Source: an uncultured Pelagibacteraceae bacterium (GTDB lineage: Bacteria > Pseudomonadota > Alphaproteobacteria > Pelagibacterales > Pelagibacteraceae). Taken from it: a DNA stretch of 38,851 nucleotides. The DNA is taken from NCBI GenBank assembly GCA_902612575.1, contig CACMDZ010000006.1, positions 1-38,851 of the forward strand, given 5' to 3'. Positions 30,881 through 38,509 of this stretch are shown in pieces; positions within the stretch are counted from its first letter, which is position 1, and every line of letters starts with the position of its first letter. The notes beneath the pieces are model-generated. The model did no database searches, was not told where the DNA came from, and saw only the letters and a program-made list of their open reading frames with translations. Made by a program: the position numbers and the translations under genes.

Positions 30881-31618
30881 ATGAACAACGCAGTTATTTT
30901 AATCCCATCAAGATTGGCAGCAACAAGGCTTCCAAAAAAACCATTGTTAAAAATTAATAACATTTCAATAATTAATCATGTTTATAAAATTGCAATTTCA
31001 TCAATAGTTGGTCAAAGTTATGTCGCAACTGGTGATAAGGAAATATTTGATGAGGTGACCAAATATGGTGGAAAATGCATTTTAACCCAAAGTGATCATA
31101 AAACAGGAACCGATAGAATTTTCGAAGCTTTTCAAAAATTAGAAAATAATAATATTGAGTATGTAATTAACCTTCAAGGAGACGAACCTATGCTTGATAT
31201 TCGGGATGTAAATAATCTTCTTGAAAAAACAATAGAAAAAAAATCAAAAGTTTCAACATTAGCCTGTGAGATAGAGAGTGAGGAAATTTTGTCAAAAAAA
31301 AATATTGTAAAAGTAACCACAAATGAAAAATTAATAGAGGGTAAATTATCAACTGCTACATCATTTGTAAGGGAGGTGAGCAAAACCAAACAAAATATTT
31401 ATCACCACATTGGAATTTATATTTATAATGTGACCTATTTAAAAAAATTTGTACAATTTGATCAAACACAAAACGAAAAATTACAAAACTTAGAACAATT
31501 AAGATTGATTGATAATAAAATCAGTATAGATGTTGGTTTAGCAAAAACTAAACCAATAGGTGTTGATACACATGAAGATTTTCTGGAATTAAAAAAAATA
31601 ATGGAATATAAAAATTAA
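30881..31618 (+). CDS. kdsB: 3-deoxy-manno-octulosonate cytidylyltransferase
   Basis: It activates Kdo as CMP-Kdo for lipopolysaccharide. The 245-residue protein has the nucleotidyltransferase start VILIPSRLAATRLPKKPLL (about 5-23), VGQSYVATGDKEI, DHKTGTDRIFEAF (about 71-83), INLQGDEPMLD (about 95-105, metal-binding Asp) and HHIGIYIYN (about 176-184), ending with GVDTHEDFLELK, all KdsB hallmarks. With kdsD and the lpt genes in this window it shows that the organism makes Kdo-containing LPS. pheA starts 3 nt later. Confidence 0.95.
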   Translation: MNNAVILIPSRLAATRLPKKPLLKINNISIINHVYKIAISSIVGQSYVATGDKEIFDEVTKYGGKCILTQSDHKTGTDRIFEAFQKLENNNIEYVINLQGDEPMLDIRDVNNLLEKTIEKKSKVSTLACEIESEEILSKKNIVKVTTNEKLIEGKLSTATSFVREVSKTKQNIYHHIGIYIYNVTYLKKFVQFDQTQNEKLQNLEQLRLIDNKISIDVGLAKTKPIGVDTHEDFLELKKIMEYKN

Positions 31619-31621
31619 ATT

Positions 31622-32449
31622 ATGAAAATTGCTTATCAAGGTGTTGCTGGTAGCTACAGTGAAAGCTGTGCCAAAAAAATGTATCCTGGTTGCGAAACAA
31701 TACCTTGTAAAACTTTTGATGAATGTTTTGAAAGATCTAGTAAGGATAGTTCAGTTAAATCTTTAATTCCAGAATCAAATAAAACAACAGGAAATATTGG
31801 TGTCGAATATTTAATTTTTAAATACAGATTGAATATTTATGCAGAACATTTTTTTCCAATTAATCATAATCTTTTGGGAATTAAAGGGTCAAAATTAAGT
31901 GAGATTAAAGATGTATATTCCCACGCCCAAGCTCTTAGCCAATCTTCAAGCTTTATAAAGAAAAAAAAATTAATAGAAAATGTTCGAGCCGATACTGCAG
32001 GGTCGGCAAAATTTGTAGCTGAAGCTAATGATAAAACTAAGGGTGCGATTGCATCTAGCTTAAGTGCTGAGATATATGGTCTTAAAATATTACAAGAAAA
32101 TGTTCAGGATGATAAAGATAACGTTACTAGATTTTTGTTATTGGGAAAGGATATATTTCAACCAGATTTTAGTAATGAAAGTTATATAACATCGATATTA
32201 TTCAAGTTGAAAAGCAAACCCGCAGCTCTTTATTCTGCATTGTCTGGTTTCGCAATTAATGGTGTTAATATGAGTAAACTTCAAAGTTTTCCTGAAAAGA
32301 ACTCTTTTTCATCATATTTTTTTCTTTGTGATATTGATGGACATATAGAATCTGCAAAAATTAAAAACTCACTTGAGGAATTAGGGCTGCATTGCCAAGA
32401 TATGCACGTTCTAGGTGTTTATAAATCTGATAAATTTAGAGAAAAATAA
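31622..32449 (+). CDS. pheA: prephenate dehydratase
   Basis: It converts prephenate to phenylpyruvate for phenylalanine. The 275-residue protein has the dehydratase domain first: IAYQGVAGSYSESCAKKMYP (about 3-22), FDECFE, LIPESNKTTGNIG (about 48-60), VYSHAQALSQSS (about 101-112), RADTAGSAKFVAE (about 125-137), AIASSLSAEIYGL and the catalytic NVTRFLLLGKD (about 168-178). A C-terminal ACT domain for phenylalanine feedback follows (about 188-270), in which the usual E-S-R-P is replaced by KLQSFP. No chorismate mutase domain is fused. Confidence 0.94.
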   Translation: MKIAYQGVAGSYSESCAKKMYPGCETIPCKTFDECFERSSKDSSVKSLIPESNKTTGNIGVEYLIFKYRLNIYAEHFFPINHNLLGIKGSKLSEIKDVYSHAQALSQSSSFIKKKKLIENVRADTAGSAKFVAEANDKTKGAIASSLSAEIYGLKILQENVQDDKDNVTRFLLLGKDIFQPDFSNESYITSILFKLKSKPAALYSALSGFAINGVNMSKLQSFPEKNSFSSYFFLCDIDGHIESAKIKNSLEELGLHCQDMHVLGVYKSDKFREK

Positions 32450-32462
32450 ATTTATAACTTTC

Positions 32463-32492
32463 TTGTAGAATAGAAATTTTTATTGTTATAAT
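32463..32492 (+). promoter_or_regulatory. promoter of the SRP RNA gene
   Basis: TTGTAG (32463-32468) and a perfect TATAAT (32487-32492) are 18 nt apart. The predicted transcription start falls at about 32499, the first G of the SRP RNA. This is one of the best consensus promoters in the window. Confidence 0.6.
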
Positions 32493-32498
32493 AAAGTT

Positions 32499-32585
32499 GG
32501 AGGCCAGTCAGGTGGAGTTACCACAAACCCCCCAGGATCGAAAGATAGCAAGGGTGGTGAGTATTTTCCAGGTTGGTTGGTCTCC
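32499..32585 (+). ncRNA. ffs: signal recognition particle RNA (4.5S type)
   Basis: This is the small bacterial SRP RNA that binds Ffh. The 5' end GGAGGCCAGTCAG pairs (with G-T wobbles) with the 3' end TTGGTTGGTCTCC, making the long terminal stem. The apical helix 8 is clear: CCAGGATC-GAAA-GATAGCAAGG (32532-32553), with the invariant C-A-G-G on one side, A-G-C-A on the other, and a GNRA tetraloop (GAAA instead of the usual GGAA). The size of about 87 nt fits. Ends are estimated from pairing and the promoter. dnaX starts 6 nt after the stem, the usual alphaproteobacterial location. Confidence 0.9.
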
Positions 32586-32591
32586 TTAGAA

Positions 32592-34226
32592 ATGACAGAA
32601 AATTCAAAAGTACTAGCTTTAAAATACAGACCTCAAGTATTTGAGGACTTAATTGGGCAAGAGATTATTGCTGAAACAATTAAAAATTCAGTTATCACTG
32701 ATAAAGCTGCAAACGCATTTTTATTTACTGGTATTAGAGGTGTTGGAAAAACTACTTTTGCAAGAATAGTTGCCAAAGCATTAAATTGCGAGAATGGCGT
32801 AGAAAATCTTTGCAAAAAAGATTTTTGTGAACATTGTAATTCAATTGTTAACTCAAATCATATTGATGTTTTAGAGATGGATGCTGCAAGCAAGACCGGT
32901 GTTGATGATGTAAGGGAACTTATTGAATTTTCAAGATATGGACCAACAACCGCTAAATATAAAATATTTATTATTGATGAAGTTCATATGTTAAGTAAGC
33001 AAGCATTTAATGCACTTTTAAAAACTCTTGAGGAACCACCAAAATATTTAAAATTTATTTTTGCAACTACCGAAATCAAAAAAATTCCTGTAACAGTAAT
33101 ATCGAGATGTCAACGTTTTGATCTCTCCAGAGTGAAATCTGAAGAGCTTTTTAATTATATAAAAATGATTAAAGACAAAGAAGGTGGTAAAGTTTCTGAT
33201 GAAGCTTTAAAATTAATTGTTAAAATTTCAGAAGGATCTGTTAGAGATGCATTATCTTTGCTAGACCGTGGACTTGTATCCAATCAAAATGATGAGGAAT
33301 TAAATCTAAATAAAGCCCAAAGTATTTATGGATATTTTGATAAAAGTTCTCTTATAGAATTGTTAAAAAATCTGTTTAGTGGTGATGAAAAAAAAGTATT
33401 TGAGTTGTATAGAAAAATTTATGATTCCGGTGTGGATCCAAAAATTTTTTTGAATGATTTTCTTGAGATTTTATATTATCTAAAAAATATAAATTTTATA
33501 AAATTAGATGGAAATAATTTTTCATTAAATGATCAAGATTTTAGGAATCTTTCTACAATATCTGAAAATTTAGATTCAAAGGACATAATTCTTTTTTGGC
33601 AATTAACACTTGATACAATTGAGGAAATAAACATTGTTTCAAATCCAAATTTATCAGTTGAAATGTTCCTTTTCAGATTAATGAGAATAAAAGGATTTAA
33701 GGAGAAAGATGCTGAGGAAACCTCTACTGGAAACAAATCTGATACTTTAATTAAAGAAACTGAAAAAAAAATTATAAATAAAACAATAGATCAAATCAAA
33801 AATATTTCACAACAAGAAAAAATTGAACCAAATTTAAATAAAGATGAAGTAATTAATGAACTTAAAATTGGTTCATTTGAAAGTTTAATAAATTTATGTA
33901 CGGAAAGAAAAGAAGCTAAACTTAAATATGAACTTGAAACTAATGCAAATTTAGTTTCATTCTCTGAGGGTTTAATAGAAATATCTTTTAATGAAAACTT
34001 AGACAAAGACTTTATTAAAAATCTATCTAACAAACTGTACGAATGGACATCTAAGAGATGGATAATCTCTCTATCAAAAAACCAAGGACAAATTTCAAAA
34101 AAAGAAAAAAATAAAATTGATAAGAAACAAATATTTGATGATGTTAAAAAGTCTGAAGCATATAAAAAAGTAATCGAAGCATTTCCTGATGCAGAATTAA
34201 TAAATGTTGAGTTGAAAGAGGATTAA
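32592..34226 (+). CDS. dnaX: DNA polymerase III subunits gamma/tau
   Basis: This is the clamp-loader ATPase of the replicase. From ATG 32592 the product is 544 residues; an upstream TTG at 32577 lies inside the SRP RNA stem and is unlikely. It has Walker A GIRGVGKTTFARIV (about 42-55), the zinc module with C-x8-C-x2-C-x2-C (about 62-78), Walker B IIDEVHMLSKQAFNALLKTL (about 121-140), SRCQRFDLSRV (sensor region) and SEGSVRDALSLLDR (about 211-224). The tau-specific C-terminus runs from about 385. An A9 tract (33763-33771) lies at this boundary. ybaB starts 1 nt after the stop. Confidence 0.95.
   Translation: MTENSKVLALKYRPQVFEDLIGQEIIAETIKNSVITDKAANAFLFTGIRGVGKTTFARIVAKALNCENGVENLCKKDFCEHCNSIVNSNHIDVLEMDAASKTGVDDVRELIEFSRYGPTTAKYKIFIIDEVHMLSKQAFNALLKTLEEPPKYLKFIFATTEIKKIPVTVISRCQRFDLSRVKSEELFNYIKMIKDKEGGKVSDEALKLIVKISEGSVRDALSLLDRGLVSNQNDEELNLNKAQSIYGYFDKSSLIELLKNLFSGDEKKVFELYRKIYDSGVDPKIFLNDFLEILYYLKNINFIKLDGNNFSLNDQDFRNLSTISENLDSKDIILFWQLTLDTIEEINIVSNPNLSVEMFLFRLMRIKGFKEKDAEETSTGNKSDTLIKETEKKIINKTIDQIKNISQQEKIEPNLNKDEVINELKIGSFESLINLCTERKEAKLKYELETNANLVSFSEGLIEISFNENLDKDFIKNLSNKLYEWTSKRWIISLSKNQGQISKKEKNKIDKKQIFDDVKKSEAYKKVIEAFPDAELINVELKED
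33763..33771 (+). other. A9 tract in dnaX, possible programmed slippage site
   Basis: Codons 391-394 of dnaX read GAA AAA AAA ATT, giving nine consecutive A. Loss of one A leads to a stop after one further codon (TTA TAA). Gain of one A leads to a stop after three (AAT TAT AAA TAA). Either way a protein of about 394-396 residues lacking the tau-specific part results, the size class of gamma. In Thermus, dnaX gamma arises by slippage at an A9 tract. Such runs also occur by chance in A+T-rich genomes. Confidence 0.4.
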
Positions 34227-34227
34227 T

Positions 34228-34545
34228 ATGACTGATTTTTCAAAATTAATGGAAAAAGCTAAAGAAATTGAGAGCAAAATGAAAGAAAGCCAAGAGAACA
34301 TTAAAAAGATTGAAGTTGAAGGTGTTTCCGGAGCTAATGATGTAAAGGTTACCTTAAATGGAGAGGGCACTATGATTTCAATTAAACTTAGTGAAAATGT
34401 TTTAAAAGAGGAAAAAGTAATATTAGAAGATCTTATTACTGCTGCTCATAATAACGCAAAATCACAACTTAAATCAAAAACAGCTGAGGAAATTTCTAAG
34501 GCTTCAGGAAATTTTGGAATACCTGGATTTAAGTGGCCTTTATAA
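34228..34545 (+). CDS. ybaB: YbaB/EbfC family nucleoid-associated protein
   Basis: This small homodimeric DNA-binding protein is of uncertain role and almost always lies between dnaX and recR. The 105-residue product starts MTDFSKLMEKAKEIESKM, then has the beta hairpin VEGVSGANDVKVTLNGEG (about 30-47) and a C-terminal helix ending near the characteristic G-F-G-I-P-G-F-like tail (NFGIPGFKWPL). Length matches the family (about 105-110). Confidence 0.95.
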   Translation: MTDFSKLMEKAKEIESKMKESQENIKKIEVEGVSGANDVKVTLNGEGTMISIKLSENVLKEEKVILEDLITAAHNNAKSQLKSKTAEEISKASGNFGIPGFKWPL

Positions 34546-34550
34546 TTTAA

Positions 34551-35156
34551 ATGCATAATATTCCTGAAATAGAAAATTTAATTAAATTAATATCAAAATT
34601 ACCAGGGTTAGGACCTAAGTCTGCAAAAAGAATGATTTTGAAAATGATTAACAATCGTGAAGAATTATTAAAACCATTAGCTCAGAACTTAAGTGAAGTA
34701 TTTAAAAACGTAATTAGATGTAAAATTTGCGGAACTTTAAAATCAAATAATAGTCCATGTGATAATTGCGAAAATAAGAGTAATAAATTTAATAAAATTT
34801 GTGTTGTAGAAAATATTTCAGACCAATGGGCAATAGAAAGTTCATCTTTTTTTCAAGGTTACTTCCATATTCTTGGTGGAACACTTTCAAATAATAATAG
34901 TCAAAATAAGGAAGACCTGCTGATCAATTCACTAGTAGAAAGAATAAGAAGGGATAATATAGATGAGGTAATTTTGGCAACAAGTGCAACTGTGGAGGGC
35001 CAAACCACTGCATTTTATATTCAAGATACTTTAAAAAAAACAAACATTAAGATTTCAAAGCTAGCTCAAGGTTTACCAGTAGGTGGAGAAATCGAAAATT
35101 TAGACGATGGTACACTTATATCTGCTTTTAAAAACAGAAAAAAAGTAGAGGCTTAA
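34551..35156 (+). CDS. recR: recombination protein RecR
   Basis: RecR works with RecO (RecFOR pathway) to load RecA at gaps. The 201-residue protein has the helix-hairpin-helix KLPGLGPKSAKRMILKM (about 14-30), a C4 zinc finger (C57-x2-C-x8-C-x2-C: CKICGTLKSNNSPCDNC), a Toprim domain with ICVVENISDQWAIE (about 82-95), YFHILGGTLS (about 104-113; H-x-L-x-G) and the terminal LAQGLPVGGEIENLDDGTL. It is convergent with glcB, and the stops are adjacent. Confidence 0.96.
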   Translation: MHNIPEIENLIKLISKLPGLGPKSAKRMILKMINNREELLKPLAQNLSEVFKNVIRCKICGTLKSNNSPCDNCENKSNKFNKICVVENISDQWAIESSSFFQGYFHILGGTLSNNNSQNKEDLLINSLVERIRRDNIDEVILATSATVEGQTTAFYIQDTLKKTNIKISKLAQGLPVGGEIENLDDGTLISAFKNRKKVEA

Positions 35157-37307
35157 TTAACTTTTCTTAATTAATCTGTTAAGATGTAAAAGAGGCTCTG
35201 TGTATCCTGAAGGTTGAGATTTACCATGAAATATTAATTCACATGCAGCTTTAAAAGCAATGGATTTGTCATATTCCGGTGACATGCTCTCATAATCTGG
35301 ATCATCTTTATTCTGATTATCAACTATCTTTGCCATTTTTTTCAATATTTCTAAAACTTGCTTGTTAGAGCATAATCCATGATGAAGCCAATTGGCAATA
35401 TGTTGAGATGAAATTCTTAAGGTTGCTCTATCTTCCATTAATCCGATATTGTTTATATCTGGGACTTTAGAACATCCAATCCCTTGATCAATCCATCTGA
35501 CAACATAACCTAGAATAGTTTGAGCTGAGTTAGAAATTTCAGTATTAATTTCATCTGCAGACCAATTAGGACGATCTGCTATTGGAATTGTTAGAAGGTC
35601 AGATAATTTAGAAGGTTCTCTGTTTATCAATTCTTTCTGTTTTTCAAAAACATTTACTTCGTGATAGTGCATCACATGCAATGCAGCTGCAGTTGGAGAA
35701 GGAACCCAAGCACAATTTGCGCCAGCATTCACATGTCCAATTTTTTGTTCAATCATTTCTTTCATTTTATCTGGCATAGCCCACATACCCTTGCCTATTT
35801 GAGCTACTCCAGAAAATCCACATTTTAGACCTATATCAACATTATTATCTTCGTAAGTTTTAATCCATTTAGACTCTTTCATATCTCCTTTTTTAATCAT
35901 AGGACCTGCTTCCATTGAAGTATGCATCTCATCTCCAGTTCTATCTAAAAATCCTGTGTTTATAAAAAAGACTCTATTTTTTAGTGTTCTTATACATTCT
36001 TTGAGGTTTGCTGATGTTCTTCTTTCTTCATCCATGATCCCACATTTAATTGTAAATTTATCTAGTTTTAATACTTCTTCAACTTTTGAAAAAATTAAAT
36101 CGGCAAATGCAGTTTCCTCTGGACCATGCATTTTTGGTTTAACAATGTAGATAGACCCTTTTCTTGAATTACCTTTTCTATTTAAATCATGAATGCCTGC
36201 AGCAGAAGTTATGAAAGCATCTAATATGCCTTCAGGAACTTCTGATCCATCATTTAAAGTAATTGCAGGGTTTGTCATTAAGTGACCTACATTTCTTACA
36301 AGTAGAAGACTTCTTCCATGAAGTTTTGATTTTTCACCATTCAATGAAATGTAACTTCGATCTGGATTTAGTTTTCTTTCTAATTCTTTTCCATTTTTAA
36401 CAAATATAGACTTTAAACTACCCCTCATAAGACCTAACCAATTTCTGTAACAAATAACTTTATCTTCAGCATCAACGGCTGCTACACTATCTTCATGATC
36501 ACAAATTGTTGATATAGCTGACTCAACAATTATGTCACTTATACCTGCAGCATCCCTTGCAGCGCTAAAAGCTCTCGGATTAATAATTATTTCAAGATGA
36601 AGATTGTTATTTTTTAAAATTACAGCATTAGGTTTATTAGCATCTCCCCTATGACCAACAAATTTTTCTATGTGTGATAAATAAAATTCCTCATTTTCTT
36701 TTAAAAGTGATAGTTTCTTATTTTTTACTGCTAAACCAGTTATATCTTTCCAATCTAGGTTATTGATTGGAAAATATTTATTTAAAAAATTTCTAGTATA
36801 TTTGATAACTTCTTGTCCTCTTAAAGGATCATACTTTTCACTTCCACTTTCTTCAGACTCTATGATATTTGATCCATAAAGGCTATCATATAAGCTTACC
36901 CATCTAGCATTTGCTGCATTTAAACTATACCTTGAATTCATTATTGGAACAACTAATTGGGGTCCAGCTATATTAGATATTTCTTCATCTAAATTTTTGG
37001 TTTCTATTTTGAAATCATCACCTTCTTTTTTTAAATAGCCTATTTCCTCTAGAAAATATTTATATTTCTCATAATTAACTTCACTTTGTCTATTCTTTTT
37101 GTGCCATAAATCTATTTCTTGCTGCAAGGTCTCTCTTATTTCTAATAATTTTTTATTTTTAGGTGCTAACTCATGTGCAACCTTACTAAAACCTTTCCAA
37201 AACTGATCTGACGAAACATTTGTATCAACCAAAAGCTCATTATTGACAAAATCAAGAAGATTTTTTGCAACAGATAAGTTGTATATTTTGACGTATTGTT
37301 CTCTCAT
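35157..37307 (-). CDS. glcB: malate synthase G
   Basis: It condenses glyoxylate with acetyl-CoA to malate. The 716-residue length and sequence fit isoform G: PIMNSRYSLNAANARWVSLY (about 121-140), YLSHIEKFVGHRGDANKPNA, VESAISTICDHEDSVAAVDA (about 263-282), RNVGHLMTNPA, MHGPEETAFADLIFSKVE (about 393-410) and GCSKVPDINNIGLMEDRATL (about 619-638, with the catalytic Asp and Cys). In SAR11 it links glycine/glycolate-derived glyoxylate to the TCA cycle. The promoter is so close to the ATG that no riboswitch fits in the leader. Confidence 0.97.
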   Translation of the reverse strand: MREQYVKIYNLSVAKNLLDFVNNELLVDTNVSSDQFWKGFSKVAHELAPKNKKLLEIRETLQQEIDLWHKKNRQSEVNYEKYKYFLEEIGYLKKEGDDFKIETKNLDEEISNIAGPQLVVPIMNSRYSLNAANARWVSLYDSLYGSNIIESEESGSEKYDPLRGQEVIKYTRNFLNKYFPINNLDWKDITGLAVKNKKLSLLKENEEFYLSHIEKFVGHRGDANKPNAVILKNNNLHLEIIINPRAFSAARDAAGISDIIVESAISTICDHEDSVAAVDAEDKVICYRNWLGLMRGSLKSIFVKNGKELERKLNPDRSYISLNGEKSKLHGRSLLLVRNVGHLMTNPAITLNDGSEVPEGILDAFITSAAGIHDLNRKGNSRKGSIYIVKPKMHGPEETAFADLIFSKVEEVLKLDKFTIKCGIMDEERRTSANLKECIRTLKNRVFFINTGFLDRTGDEMHTSMEAGPMIKKGDMKESKWIKTYEDNNVDIGLKCGFSGVAQIGKGMWAMPDKMKEMIEQKIGHVNAGANCAWVPSPTAAALHVMHYHEVNVFEKQKELINREPSKLSDLLTIPIADRPNWSADEINTEISNSAQTILGYVVRWIDQGIGCSKVPDINNIGLMEDRATLRISSQHIANWLHHGLCSNKQVLEILKKMAKIVDNQNKDDPDYESMSPEYDKSIAFKAACELIFHGKSQPSGYTEPLLHLNRLIKKS

Positions 37308-37318
37308 AAATCGTAAAT

Positions 37319-37346
37319 CTTATAATAAATTTCTGTTTTTGCGCAA
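37319..37346 (-). promoter_or_regulatory. candidate glcB promoter, very short leader
   Basis: On the minus strand TTGCGC (37346-37341) and TATAAG (37324-37319) are 16 nt apart. The -10 ends 11 nt before the glcB ATG, so the leader would be about 4-6 nt, with no Shine-Dalgarno. Confidence 0.45.
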
Positions 37347-37348
37347 CC

Positions 37349-37370
37349 AAATTGTAAATTTTAACAATTT
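37349..37370. promoter_or_regulatory. inverted repeat between the divergent glcB and accA promoters
   Basis: AAATTGT (37349-37355) and ACAATTT (37364-37370) are perfect inverted 7-mers, 8 nt apart. The site adjoins the glcB -35 and covers the accA -35, a good place for a dual regulator. It is A+T-rich, so chance is possible. Confidence 0.3.
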
Positions 37371-37391
37371 ATTGCCTTTTTTGTTTATAAT
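37361..37391 (+). promoter_or_regulatory. candidate accA promoter
   Basis: TTAACA (37361-37366) and a perfect TATAAT (37386-37391) are 19 nt apart, slightly long. The -10 lies within a palindrome GTTTAT-A-ATAAAC (37383-37395). The ATG is 11 nt downstream of the -10, so the leader is very short. Confidence 0.4.
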
Positions 37392-37402
37392 AAACATCTT
37401 AA

Positions 37403-38509
37403 ATGAAAAATTACTTAAATTTTGAAACTGAAATTAAAAATCTCGAAAAGGAGCTGGAGAAACTTAAAGATCCTTATAATCAGGAAGGTTTATCTGAGGT
37501 AGATACTTCTAAAATAAGTAAAGTTGAAGAGGAAATAAATGAAAAATTAGAAAAAATTTATTCAAATCTAGACCCTTGGCAAACAGCTCTCGTAGCTCGA
37601 CACGAAGATAGACCTAAAGCAAAATTTTTTATTGATAATCTCTTTGATGATTTTATTCAGCTCTCAGGTGATAGATATTATGGTGAAGATAAAGCAGTTA
37701 TAACTGGCTTTGCAAAATTTGATGGTAAATCGGTTTTAGTAATTGGTCAGGAAAAAGGATCAGATTTAAATAAAAGAATTGATCATAATTTTGGCATGAT
37801 GAGACCAGAAGGATATAGAAAAACAATCAGACTAATGGAACTTGCTAACAAATTTAAAATTCCTATAGTATCCATAGTGGACACGCCAGGAGCTTATCCA
37901 GGAGTTGGTGCAGAAGAGAGAGGACAAGCTGAAGCAATAGCAAAATCAATAGAGTGCTCCATGAAATTAACGGTCCCTACGATCGCAATAATAATTGGTG
38001 AAGGTGGATCAGGTGGAGCAATAGCATTAGCATCATCAAATAAAGTGATCATGCTTCAAAATGCAATATACTCTGTTATCTCACCAGAGGGATGTGCAAC
38101 AATTTTATGGCGTGACCCAAAAAAAACACTTGAGGCTGCAACTGCAATGAAAATGTCCTCTTCTGATCTTTTAAAATTAAATATAATTGATGAAATAATA
38201 CCTGAACCTGTTGGAGGTGCTCATAGAGATAAAGATTTGATATTAGATAACGTGAGAAACTCACTGAAAAAAAATTTAGAATTTTTTGAAACTATGGATA
38301 AACAAGAAATTTTAAATCACAGAAAAAACAAATTTTTGTTAATTGGGAGAAATAAAGGATTTACAACACAAAAAGATTTAGAAAGTTATCTTTCTTTGAA
38401 AACAACATTTTTAGAGGATTTAAGTTCAAACCTCAAAAAAAATTCGAAAATTTATTATGCTATTATTGCTGTGCTTATATTTATATTATTTTTAAGTATT
38501 ATTTTATAA
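37403..38509 (+). CDS. accA: acetyl-CoA carboxylase carboxyltransferase subunit alpha, with C-terminal membrane helix
   Basis: This is the partner of AccD (14069) in malonyl-CoA synthesis. The first 316 or so residues match AccA: LNFETEIKNLEKELEKL (N-terminal helix), WQTALVARHEDRP (about 59-71), LSGDRYYGEDKAVITGFA (about 87-104), NFGMMRPEGYRKTIRLMELA (about 129-148), VDTPGAYPGVGAEERGQAEA (about 158-177), IGEGGSGGAIAL and YSVISPEGCATILWRD (about 222-237). Then comes an extra tail of about 50 residues ending in a hydrophobic segment IYYAIIAVLIFILFLSIIL (350-368), a likely membrane anchor at the very C-terminus. E. coli AccA (319 aa) has no such tail. The 3' end overlaps the convergent secA by 6 nt. 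Confidence 0.94.
   Translation: MKNYLNFETEIKNLEKELEKLKDPYNQEGLSEVDTSKISKVEEEINEKLEKIYSNLDPWQTALVARHEDRPKAKFFIDNLFDDFIQLSGDRYYGEDKAVITGFAKFDGKSVLVIGQEKGSDLNKRIDHNFGMMRPEGYRKTIRLMELANKFKIPIVSIVDTPGAYPGVGAEERGQAEAIAKSIECSMKLTVPTIAIIIGEGGSGGAIALASSNKVIMLQNAIYSVISPEGCATILWRDPKKTLEAATAMKMSSSDLLKLNIIDEIIPEPVGGAHRDKDLILDNVRNSLKKNLEFFETMDKQEILNHRKNKFLLIGRNKGFTTQKDLESYLSLKTTFLEDLSSNLKKNSKIYYAIIAVLIFILFLSIIL

Noticed and set aside
32577..32591. TTG start extending dnaX by five codons
   Set aside because: It lies within the 3' strand of the SRP RNA stem; ATG 32592 matches the usual DnaX N-terminus.
37308..37402. Glycine riboswitch before glcB
   Set aside because: I looked for the conserved aptamer core on the minus strand and saw none; the gap is too short once both promoters are placed.
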